Below are positions 45,231-54,898 of a DNA stretch of 64,000 nucleotides, piece after piece. Both the position numbers and the translations under genes were made by a program. The notes under the pieces are model-generated. The model made no database searches, was not told the DNA's origin, and was given only the letters and a program-made list of their open reading frames with translations. The stretch spans positions 220,603,741 to 220,667,740 of the forward strand of contig CM041465.1 of NCBI GenBank assembly GCA_023213395.1, read 5' to 3'. Source of the stretch: Cycas panzhihuaensis. Its lineage: Eukaryota; Cycadophyta. Each line of letters starts with the position of its first letter. The first letter of the stretch is position 1.

Positions 45231-46509
45231 TAGTGTGTTGGATCTTTTTAGACCAGTCATAGCTAAGAATGAAATTTTTAGGATGTCCTCCTCCTGATTA
45301 GATTAGTACTCCTGAGTTTCAAGAGTATTTTCTTGACCAATTTCTATATCATCCTCTTCTTTAATTTCCTCATTTTTGGCTACCAGGGATAATTTGATTG
45401 TATATAACTGATTCTTTTAACATTTGTGATTAGGTGTTCATTTTTTAGCACACCTAAAATAGAGATTCTTTTTTCGTAATTCTTCTTACTTGACTCGTCC
45501 TTTGAAATAATGGTTTAGCTGGTTGAGTAACTCTACTAGGTACTAGACCAAGTTATATTATTGAAGGAGGACTAAAACGATCATAAGGAAGAATATAAGG
45601 TCTTGTTCTTGCTTTTTATAATTCATTTACATTTCCTTCCTATATTTTGGTAAGTTGTATTGCCTTATTCAGATCCTGAGGTTCTTGTATTTTGATGTCC
45701 GCTTGGATTTTAATGGTCAAGCCATCTATATATAATTGGATAAGTTAATTTGTGGGGATGTCTTCTAAACCATAACTTAATTTTGTTAATGCTGCACTAT
45801 ATTCTTCCATAGACCCAATTTGTTTTAATCTTTACAACTGACAATAATAATCGCGATTAGATACCCTCTCAAACCGTTCGATGAATAAACATGCAAATTC
45901 TTTCCAAGTTGGAAGTTGAATTTGAAAAGAGGTTCATTCAAGACACTACTACCATTCATACGCTATCCCATCCATATGTAGGGTGGTTAATAGAATTTGC
46001 TCTATTGGTTCAATTTCTATGAAGAGAAAGTAGTTTTCTATTTGTTGGATCCAGACTCTCAGCTCATGCAATTTTTACTCCATACTGAAATATTATATAG
46101 TAATTTTTTCTAACTTTTTCTTTCTCTGTGTTTGAATACTTTGTAAGTAATTGAAATATGCTTGAAAACCCACTATCTTCTATTCCTTAGGAGTTAAATT
46201 TCAATATTCATTGAGATATTTTTTGATATCTTTATTTTCAAAATTAATTAGAGATATTTGATGACCCAACTGATTTCTTGTAGTTTGATGCTTAATATAT
46301 GATTAACGACTCATTACTTCATCTTCTGAATTAGAAATAATCATATCCTCCTTTCTACTTGTTGCTATGATTATTAACTTATCCAAAATTTAGTGTAAGG
46401 TATGATTTAAGAGTGCATTTCATGTCTAGACTACAGTGTGGACTGCTTGAGTAATTGGTTCGATGATATCTTTTTGAACGATATTGTTTGCCATATCTTT
46501 TGTATTCAT
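45231..46509 (-). pseudogene. gag of chromovirus E
   Basis: The start at 46,509 reads MNTKDMANNIVQKDIIEP. The middle part has WKEFACLFIERFE, GSMEEYSAALTKLSYGLEDI and IQEPQDLNKAIQLT, typical of the gypsy gag domain (FxxRFxxxxxxDxxxxLxxLxQxGSVxEY). A zinc knuckle YFRCAKKWTPNHKC lies near 45,430-45,480, with the first Cys changed to Tyr. Stops are frequent. The start fits the family distance to the gag domain. Confidence 0.83.
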
Positions 46510-46695
46510 TACTTTAATAATGGTATATATGTGAGGTTCCACTGCTTGACTATCATGTTGAAGATATTAAAGAAAATGTATGCCTCTCCTGATAACCTCT
46601 TCAACTCCTTTTATTGATGTATAACCCTCATATATTGAAAGATTGATAGATGATATGAATAACTTAATAATGGGAATTATATAGTGATAATAAAA

Positions 46696-46760
<65 letters not shown>

Positions 46761-47864
46761 TAATAAATGTTGATGATGATGTGTAAGTATAGTTATATAA
46801 TTTACCCTATTACATATGAGTAATGATAAAGATACTAAATAAATTTATGGATGCTACATTTAAACTATTAAGCATAATAACCTATACTTAATAAAAACCT
46901 AATTTAATAGAGGAGTATCATTAGCTTATATATTCTTAAAATATTTGTATGTTATATAAATTAGATAAATATTAAGAATTGAATTTAATACTTACACCTA
47001 TTTAAAATAGATTAAAATTTTAACTATATAGAATACTAATTTAATGATTTAATGATATATATGTAATACCGCATTAAGTATCAACTTTAATCTTGTTTAA
47101 GGTAATGGTGAATAGACTAGAGATTTAACTACATAAATAAATAAAATACTTAGTTAACTGGCTTAAGAATATATATATATATATATATATATAATAGTAA
47201 TAAAAAGATATTTATAATATATGGTATTAAATTAATTACTTTTACAAATATAATATATACATCATATTAATAAGATAATTATAAATAATACTATAATGAA
47301 TAGATTTTAAATTTTACTATGTAACAATAGGATTTCCCTTTAATAACTTAATACGCCCAAATATTATGAATATACTTAAGACTAAAACTAATTGCATGAC
47401 ATCATATTACAACTTCTATGTAGCATGGAAAGTTGTAGACTAGTGCTATTAATTAACTGGCTTCTAACGGTGAGTTGCAGACAGGCACAACTACTGGACA
47501 ATCATCTTCTAGGTGGTAACAGGTTGCAAACTGGAGCAAGGCAAATAAAAGGACAGAGGGTAGACAGAGACAGAATGGATGTAGGATGGAAGGAAAAATG
47601 GATATGCAATAATTAGATTGAACGATGCAAGGAGATGAACATGGGCATGGACAGATGCAGGGAAATGACGTGGATGTAAAGAACGATAAATAGACAAAAC
47701 ATTGTAAACCCTGATGAGAGGAATGTGTAATAGAACATATGTAAGATAATAAATTATTTTGGTAAAAATGGTAATGGAATTAGGATAATTTACTTTGACT
47801 TTCAACAATGTAATGTGGGCAGACGAATGTATAATGATGATGCCAACTCAAGCAACCCAAACTT
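46510..47864 (-). other. AT-rich leader of chromovirus E
   Basis: There is no coding frame. It contains (TA)n runs at about 46,699-46,757 and 47,169-47,193. The PBS end (47,400-47,860) is less AT-rich. No inserted element is recognised. Confidence 0.65.
46699..46757. repeat. (TA)n microsatellite
   Basis: This is a TA run of about 59 bp in the chromovirus leader. A shorter one lies at 47,169-47,193. Confidence 0.95.
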
Positions 47865-47876
47865 GCTATGATACCA
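47865..47876 (-). other. Primer binding site of chromovirus E (initiator Met tRNA)
   Basis: Minus-strand TGGTATCATAGC lies two bases inside the 5' LTR. It matches TGGTATCAGAGC at 11 of 12 positions. Confidence 0.9.
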
Positions 47877-47878
47877 CT

Positions 47879-48114
47879 TGTAATGGACCTATCCCATTAC
47901 TGAAAGACAAAACCAAAAATATGAGAGGATGTATGCATGCACTGAGTAGTTAGATGAATGATTTATATTGAGTAAAATAATAATTGATGATACATATTAA
48001 AGTTAGGGTTAATTTTATATGTATATCATGCCCTTTCACAAAAGGTTATGTCTTTTCAATGACACCCATTCATTTAACTATGATTAATTAACCCTTTTAA
48101 GGAGGTTTATAACA
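47879..48114 (-). repeat. 5' LTR of chromovirus E
   Basis: It is 236 bp, plus-strand ends TGTAATGGACC and TTTATAACA (canonical TG...CA), paired with 27,930-28,165. It is followed on the plus strand by CATGC, the right target duplication. Confidence 0.93.
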
Positions 48115-48119
48115 CATGC
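48115..48119. repeat. Right target-site duplication of element E (CATGC)
   Basis: It pairs with CATGT at 27,925-27,929. The B reading frame resumes here. Confidence 0.88.
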
Positions 48120-48640
48120 CCCCTCTAAGAATCCATTGACAAATCAAGTTGTTCATGAGAAGGGAGTGCCATTCATCTAGTGCCCTAAAGCCCATAAAGC
48201 CTTTCAAGAGCTTAAGTAGGCTCTCATATCCACTCCTATGTAGGACCTCCCCTCTTTGATCACCTTTTTATTTTATATACCTCCATGACTAATGAATCCT
48301 TGGGCACCATAGTAGCCCAAGAAGATAAATCCAAGATTAAAAGGGTCGTCTACTTCATTAGCCACACTCTAGTGGCCACAAAACTAAACTACCCACCTGT
48401 TGAGAAGGAGTGCCTAACTTTGGTCCATGTCATCAAGAAGTTTAGGCACTACCTCTTGGGTAACACTACTCACATGATTGTCCAATCTAATCTGTTGAGA
48501 TACCTTTTGACTAGGTCACACCTAATAGGAAGGGCTAGCAAATGGGCTATCCTCTTACAAGAGTACAGCCTTAGAATCCTTAATAGGAAGTCTAAAAAGG
48601 GGATGGTAGTCATAGAGTAACTACCTAAAGCCCCTCATTC
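48120..48640 (+). pseudogene. RT end and RNase H of element B
   Basis: The frame resumes PPLRIH then QIK, and then jumps to KKGVPFI-like sequence. About 110 bp coding the SFLGRL ... NLL segment present in A is missing. RNase H follows: LYTSMTNESLGTIVAQEDKS, VVYFISHTLVATKLNYPPVE, KECLTLVHVIKKFRHYLLG, HLIGRASKWAILLQEY. The first catalytic Asp block reads LYTSMT (Asp lost). It degrades template RNA in functional relatives. Confidence 0.87.
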
Positions 48641-50023
48641 CTAATCCCCTTGAGGTTCCAGTTAGTGACTCCTTATTAGATGAGCCTATCCTAGCTCTCC
48701 AACACTCATCCTCCCATCCATTGGTTGAGAGCCAATAATATGGGAAGGTTATACAATACCTTACCCAACAATAATACCCTCCTAACATGAGTGATAAAGT
48801 GAAGTTGTGTATTAGAGATACTACTTGGTAATACTTCCTCATGTAGGACGTGTTGTATAAATGGTCCTTTAATGGCATTCTCTTCCATTATGTGACCCCC
48901 GAGGGGATTGACTAGATCCTCTATGAATGCCATAATGGCATTTGTGGAGGCCACTTTGGAGGCCAATCCATGGCCTAAGATTCTCTAAATGGGCTATTAT
49001 TGGCCATCCTTATTTAAGAATACCCATGCTTATGTGTAATGTTGTCATAAGTGCTAAGAGCACGCCAATGCGATTCACTTATCTTTAAAATCACTACATG
49101 TTATTATATCCATATGGCCTTTCTCCCAATGGAGATTAAACCTTATTGGAGCCATCACTCTACCCTCTTCCTCATGGTATAAATTCATCTTAACCACTAC
49201 AAAATACTTCACCACATAGGTAGAGGTAATTTTGTTGTCATCTATGATAGGTAAGATAGTTGTGAATTTTATTTATCAATATATTATCTGTCAATTTAGA
49301 GTCCTCGATGTCTTAATCACAGATAACATAACCCCTTTTTGTAATAAGGAGATGGACAAGCTTTGTGAGAAATTTAAGATTTCTCACAAGACATCATCCC
49401 CTTATTACCCCCAGGCTAATGGCTAAGTCGAATCATTTAACAAGACCCTTATTAGCATCCTAAAGAAAACCATCACTCAATCCCAAAGGGATTGGCATGT
49501 TCAACTCTATTTGACATTATGAGCTTATCGTACCTTGATTTGTACTACTATAGGAATGACACCTTTCTCCTTGGCCTATAGAACTAAAGTGATTTTTCCC
49601 CTAAAGGTTGAAATACCTTCTTTAAGGGTATTCCTTAAGGAGTTTATCAATGAGGAATTGCATTGCCAGGCCTGGCTCCTTGACCTTAAGGCTTTAAACA
49701 AGAAGTACTTAGCTACATACTAGGATAACCTTGTGTCTAAAGTTAGGGCTCAAAGGATGTATAACAAATGCATGTATCCTCATCCTTTACACCTTGGGGA
49801 CTAAGTCCTCAGGTTGGAATACCTTTATGACCACTTATCTAAGTTTGACCCCAAATGGGTGGGCCCTTTTGTCATTCTTGAGAGCCTCGACAATGGTGCA
49901 TATCAGATAGCCATGTTGGAAGGGCTCGAATTTGATAAAATCATAAATAGTAGATTTCTAAATAAATTCTATGGTTGGTCCCTTCTAGTTCCAAGTGGAA
50001 CTAAGGTTTCTCCTTTGCTCTAA
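48641..50023 (+). pseudogene. Integrase of element B
   Basis: Zinc finger: LYECHNGICGGHFGGQSMA and CCHKCQEHA (48,920-49,080). Core: WPFSQWRLNLIGAITLPSSS, then VLDVLITDNITPFCNKEMD, YYPQANG, a stop for Gln, VESFNKTLISILKKTI and RDWHVQLYLTL. C-terminal: DPKWVGPFVILESLDNGAYQ and a terminal FLNKFYG. The first Asp of the DDE triad is Asn (AAC at 49,139-49,141). The second Asp (TDN) and Glu (VESF) remain. A has the same Asp-to-Asn change at the first position. Confidence 0.88.
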
Positions 50024-50870
50024 AATGAGCCTAAACTACCCTTTCAAATCCAATGTTGATGGCCCTCACTGGGGTCATAACATACATTTGAGTTGTTTGG
50101 CTACTCTGTCCATCGAGAAGGTGGCTACACTCCTTTCTAAAGGTGTTGCCCATCCCCTTGATAAATGAAACCCTTCTTTTGGCATGTGAGTGGTGGTAAA
50201 CATGTTGTAGCAAGGGCATGTTCCCACATTTTATGTTTGGGTCCTTACTCAGGGAAGCAACTTTACCCACTTCTGAGCATGAGTTGCTACTTGGGAAGGT
50301 CCCATAGAGATAGATCCTATCTCCTTTTGCTACTCTTATGGTACCTATACCTATCCTCATTCTCTTTTATGTAGGGTTACTATTTTTCTTCTCAGGGAAA
50401 CGTGATCCCTTTGCCCTTGAGCCATGCAAGACTATCTAACATATATAGGTGATCATGTGTGCCTAGTGTAGGTTCCATAACACATAAAAAGAACATATAA
50501 TGTCATGCATAATAAAATAAACTAATCCACATCCATGTATCTATCATACATCTGTACATCTATATGTCTACCCATAACTAAAACAAATATCCATACTCAT
50601 ATCCATAATCAAAACAAATAACTATAATAACAACAATGACCAATGTATTCCAAAAATGGGGTACCGATGTGGCCCCGTTTATATATATATATATGATTAA
50701 TAATAGTATAAAGTATTGACATAATGTGCCCTAGGAAGTTAGAATCCCTGTAAGCGGAGTACAATCATACATATGACGTATGGATCCCCTGGAGATCAGA
50801 AGCTTTCCTCTCTTTAAAATCAATGATATTATAGCCTCAGGGAAATATGGGGTCCTCATGGCATGTCTCC
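50024..50870. other. Spacer after B integrase
   Basis: No conserved protein is seen. It starts with a GAGCCTAAACTA motif also present in C at about 35,955. A segment at about 50,650-50,700 is homologous, on the opposite strand, to the 3' end region of C's antisense ORF near 35,360-35,400. A short (TA)n lies at 50,683-50,693. Confidence 0.6.
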
Positions 50871-52720
50871 TCCTAGTCTACCAACTCCCTTGCCTGGAGA
50901 TCACATCCCTCCTAAGCTCCTCCTCCTCCTTTATGAGGTCCTAGCCTTTCTCTCCTGATCCCTCATTGTCTACTGCGATGGCATCACTGTGTGGGTCCTA
51001 CTATGTGAGGACTGAGTGGCCATTTGGTTGACCAACTAATTGTATTGGTCCTATAGTTAGTCCCTCTCCTCTAATACTCGATCTCTCTCTCCAAAGATGG
51101 ATGCTAGTTAGCTCGTCACCCTACAAAGCCTCTCCTTGACCACAACAACCCTTATGTTGCTACTAGCATCTCTTGCTCCTCCTCTCTAGGTCTCTAGTAC
51201 CTGCACCCAAGCTCATAGCTAGTCCCTCTCTCCCTGGAGTTGGTCTCTTTCTCCTTGAAGCTAGTCCTCCCTCGCCTACCACTCTTGGGCCTCCACAACC
51301 CATATGTATTGCACTTGTATGAGAGGAGCAAATGCTTCCATATGGTGCCCTGTTGATCCTAGCTCCTCACTGCCTATGATAGGGGGATATCCCTCCTCAT
51401 GCATGCATGGGAAGAGCTCAGCTACTACTCACTTAATCAGCTCCCCCATGTCCTCTCCACCTTCTAGCCATGTATATCAAGGTGTTAGTGTGGGGTATAT
51501 GCAAAATCCATCAACATCTAGAATACATAAAGTATATTAAATAAATACTATAAGTAGCAATGTCAACCAAACCACTAAGTCAAATACCAAAGCTAATGAA
51601 AATGGGAGATCTCACCTCTTGGTGAAGCCAGTAGCTCTCTAGCTATCGCACCCTCAACTATAGCTACCATCTCCCCTGTTACAGGCTTCTCTGGAGTGGT
51701 CGGTGCATCACCTGCCTTAAACTCCTCTACCTCGAGGAACCCTACTCCTCTTACGGCTAAGACCACCTCTATTATAGCTGTTAGTACCACATCCTCCTCC
51801 AGATCATCAACATTTGCTTTGTCTCTCTCCTCATCTCCTAACCCCCTCTCTTAGGGCCCTTCCTGCCTCTCCCTCCTCTTCATCACTCTCCTAGTACATG
51901 GTGTGGTATGCATCTTAGACATACTCCTCCACCATAAGGAGATCAAGAGAAGTGGTAGCTATTGATTGCCGAAATGTGAGCTAGCTCCCCTACACTTTGA
52001 AAGCATGTCTACCACTTGTGGATCAGTGGAGCAGTGGTTGCTATGGGATGAAGTCTTGCTGCTAATGCCACTCCTCTAAACTGGTCAAAAAACTAACATT
52101 ACAGTAGAGAGCAAAATAAAAAGCCTCCTTGTCCTATCACTCAAATCTAGTCTAGCTACGTTGTGAGGTTGGCTACTATCAAAGTAGCCCAATCAAAGCA
52201 CTCCCCCACCTCACACCTCCTGATGGTAGTCATCTAGCCACCAAGAACCTCCCTATAATTCTATTTTCAGGAGGTCTAGAACATAATAGCTAGTATAATT
52301 AATTTCCTCACATCAATAATATTAAGACATAATTATAACCTTGAGTGTGATCTCCCTCTGAGTCTAGTGACCCCTACCAATGAAGAATAGAGCTGCCTCA
52401 TGATGAGTTATGTCTATGCTGGGCAAAGTCCCCAACACCACTGGCATGCCACTAGCTAGCACTCCCACGATCCTCCTAATAGTGACATCCCCCACTAATG
52501 GGAGGTGGAAAACATATCTTTGATGATCCCAATGAGAGATAATATTTAGTAGCAAATCTTGGTCTAAAGCATATTATAGTATCTGAATGAGCTTTAGTAG
52601 CCTACACCTCCTTAAGATGGCCCTCTCACATTGATCCATCAAAGTAACAAACTCTACCAGAGGTGAACTTGGTTCTTACAATTATCAACATAATAATAGA
52701 TTGCAAAAATATTTAAACAA
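50871..52720 (-). pseudogene. Antisense ORF of element B: plant-mobile-domain-like N-terminus and coiled-coil C-terminus
   Basis: On the minus strand (antisense to B) the frame reads DQCERAILRRCRLLKLIQIL, LLLNIISHWDHQRYVFHLPL, VGDVTIRRIVGVL, SGMPVVLGTLPSIDITHHEA (52,364-52,700). A Glu/Ala-rich middle follows (51,593-51,790), then TGHHMEAFAPLIQVQYIWVV and a heptad-rich coiled coil with repeats of LQGERDQ, to YNQLVNQM-like sequence (Q from a TAG stop) near 51,020. It matches C's antisense frame in order, spacing and sequence. Q, R and W codons account for most stops. The N-terminus is not fixed. Confidence 0.7.
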
Positions 52721-53904
52721 GCACTACTAGTCAGCCACTCATCCCTCCTATCAGTCAAGCTCTCTCTTAGATCAACAAACTATAGCGAGAATTAGGAAAA
52801 AAAAAAAAAAAAGTGAGTTTCTTTTTTTCCCATTTCAGTCTTAGACATGCTAATATATTTGTGGCATTACAAATATATTAGAAGGCCCCACGAATGTACC
52901 TTTCACCCTACTAGGATGTCTATGGCACCGCAAATAAGTTTGGGGGGCAATGGTAGCCCTACTAAAATTTGATAAAATATAAAATAAAAATAAATTTTTC
53001 AGTTTTAGTGGACTAGACCTAGTCCACTAGGACTAGGGCTCCCTAATGCCCCTTTCAGATCCTCAAATAGGTTTCATTGGTCCTAAAACTACCCTTAAAG
53101 GGCCCTACCTAGCATTTAATAGCAATAAATAAAAATAGTTAAAATTCAAGGCTAGGGTCTAGATTGACATACCAGATCTGGCCTAATCGCTACCATTCCT
53201 CAGTCTTGGTCCTATTGGTTGCCTCCACGTGATGATCCAATGGTTGGATCTCCTCCATGAGGTGTGTAATCGGGTGGTGAATGGGGGTAGCAGAGAGGTC
53301 TTTCTCCTAAACTGATAAGTGAGTCATGAAAATAAATTCCTTTTCTACCTTTTTATCCCCCTTTTTATTAGCAAGGCTATCAAGGGCACCACAACCTTTC
53401 CTCAACTTGAAAGATCTACTTGGATCATCATTTTAAGATCATCCTAAGTCCCTTAAGAGCCCTTGCCTAGTTTCACCTCCAAATGCTACCTTTTCTAGTT
53501 GTTTTCCACATTTATGGCACCCTTTTGGTTTTTACATGAGTTTTTTTTTCCTTCATTTTTCTGGCTACTCAAAGCACTATTAGTGTTTATACTCCATAGA
53601 CTTATTTTGGCACATTGAGCTCATTTTTATGATCACTTCAACTCACCAGGGTCCCTAACAAGCCCCTCCCCCCCCCCCTTCAATTCGACCTCCCTTCTAT
53701 AACCTCATTAGTAAGCTTGTTCCCTGATGGCTCTTTTCCTTCTGTAGGATGAATCCCCTGTGACCCCAGTAGCCTACTCGTAGGGCTCTCCTATCCTCTT
53801 ATAGTTAGCCTTTTAAGTTATCATGAACAATCGAGCTTTACTACCCTACTACCCTACCTTTCCTTCCACCTTATATATTTTCTACTTACGTTTTGTAAGT
53901 TCTA
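52721..53904. other. Region between the antisense ORF and aRNH of B
   Basis: It holds the 32-nt stem-loop (52,850-52,881), a 24-nt palindrome (TAGTGGACTAG, AC, CTAGTCCACTA) at 53,006-53,029 and an A-run at 52,797-52,812. Part of it (53,000-53,060) is homologous to C at about 32,940-32,990. I see no conserved protein. It probably includes the promoter and leader of the antisense gene. Confidence 0.55.
52850..52881. repeat. 32-nt stem-loop upstream of B's antisense ORF
   Basis: Perfect 13-nt arms CTAATATATTTGT and ACAAATATATTAG flank loop GGCATT. The same design is in both LTRs of B (20,227-20,258 and 55,587-55,618). It lies about 130-160 nt upstream of the first conserved codons of the antisense frame. 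Confidence 0.8.
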
Positions 53905-54190
53905 TCTCTCGTTCTCCTCATCTACATTGATAGCGGCAACTGTGGCAACTTGGGACCCTTAGTGACCACCTAGATCATCTGTTATCCCTCTAGGTATGAC
54001 CTCATATGTTTTGGGATATACTTACCTGAAGTCATGAATAACAAAGTGGAGTACACTACTACCATTGAGGCTCTTACTGACATACTCCACTTTTATCATG
54101 GCCCCATTGTCCTCCTTTACAATTTTCAAGACATGGTGTCATAATTGACTCAAGTTTACTGGGTCCTTTACTCTCAACTAAGATCCTCAC
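53905..54190 (+). pseudogene. Archaeal-type RNase H (aRNH) of element B
   Basis: The frame has IYIDSGNCGNLGPLVTT, YLPEVMNNKVEYTTTIEALT, DILHFYHGPIVLLYNFQDMV and S, a stop, LTQVYWV. It aligns with A (ATNNKAKYLTIIGAL, FYLGPITLYGNSQVVV). NNKVEY keeps the catalytic Glu. IDSG keeps the first Asp. YNFQDM shows the Asp of DSQ lost. It is on the sense strand of B, on the far side of the antisense ORF from integrase. Confidence 0.75.
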
Positions 54191-54887
54191 TTTAGCTGCC
54201 AAGTCTCTCCTATCTTCTTTCCCTTCAGTAGACATCTAACATATCCCTTATGATCATAATGTTGAAGTGGATGGCCTAGTTTACCTCATTCTCAAGCATC
54301 ATCTCTCGCTCATAGATGACCCCCTAGGGCCAACCTAGCAGGTTGTCTCCTCTCAGAGACCTCAAACAACTATCCTTCTTTTATTATCACTCTTTTACTT
54401 CTGAAAAGAGGTTGTTGATGAGGCAAAACTATGGTGACTGAGATCCCATCTTTTAGTTTGATTTCTGTATCATTCATGATTAGTTCTTATTGCATTTTCA
54501 ACTTTATCCTATGCTATATCAGATGTGATGAGGCACTTCCTTATTTCCTCCTCCCTTATTCTTTTGGTTTTTTTTAGGGATTCTAATCTTGCCTTACTCT
54601 TTAAGGTCTTGTTACCCACCTAAGCACCACATTGGGCATCCCCCTAGGTTGTTACACCCTCATTTCACATTTATTTTGGGCTTATAACTCTGTACCCTAA
54701 GGTTTGACTGAGCTATGTCTTTCGTTCCTCCTCTAAGCACATGTTTTCCAGTCCATGTGATTCATCGCTATACTTGTTACCTCCTTTGGTTGTTGACACA
54801 TTACCTTTAGACATGTTTCTACTAATGAGTTTATGTTAACAACGTTCACCATCATCCAATGCTTTAGAGTGATGAGGTTCTACTGCC
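54191..54887 (+). other. Noncoding 3' tail of element B
   Basis: Past aRNH no domain is recognised, and frames are interrupted up to the PPT. The minisatellites seen in the same part of A are absent. Confidence 0.55.
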
Positions 54888-54898
54888 AAGGGGGGCAG
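54888..54898 (+). other. Polypurine tract of element B
   Basis: AAGGGGGGCAG is immediately followed by the 3' LTR start TGTTTCCCAGC. Confidence 0.88.

Larger units (their letters stand above)
27930..48114 (-). mobile_element. Element E: chromovirus (Ty3/gypsy) nested in the pol gene of B, itself split by element C
   Basis: Two 236-bp LTRs (27,930-28,165 and 47,879-48,114) differ at about 24 positions by eye count (18 transitions). On the minus strand E has an initiator-Met PBS, a 1.35-kb leader, gag with zinc knuckle, protease, RT, RNase H, integrase and a C-terminal chromodomain. Removing C (29,213-42,950) joins the integrase as SMDF-ITGLLKLEGKDVIYV. Short LTRs and the chromodomain suggest a Reina-like chromovirus. 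Without C it is about 6.4 kb. Confidence 0.92.
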
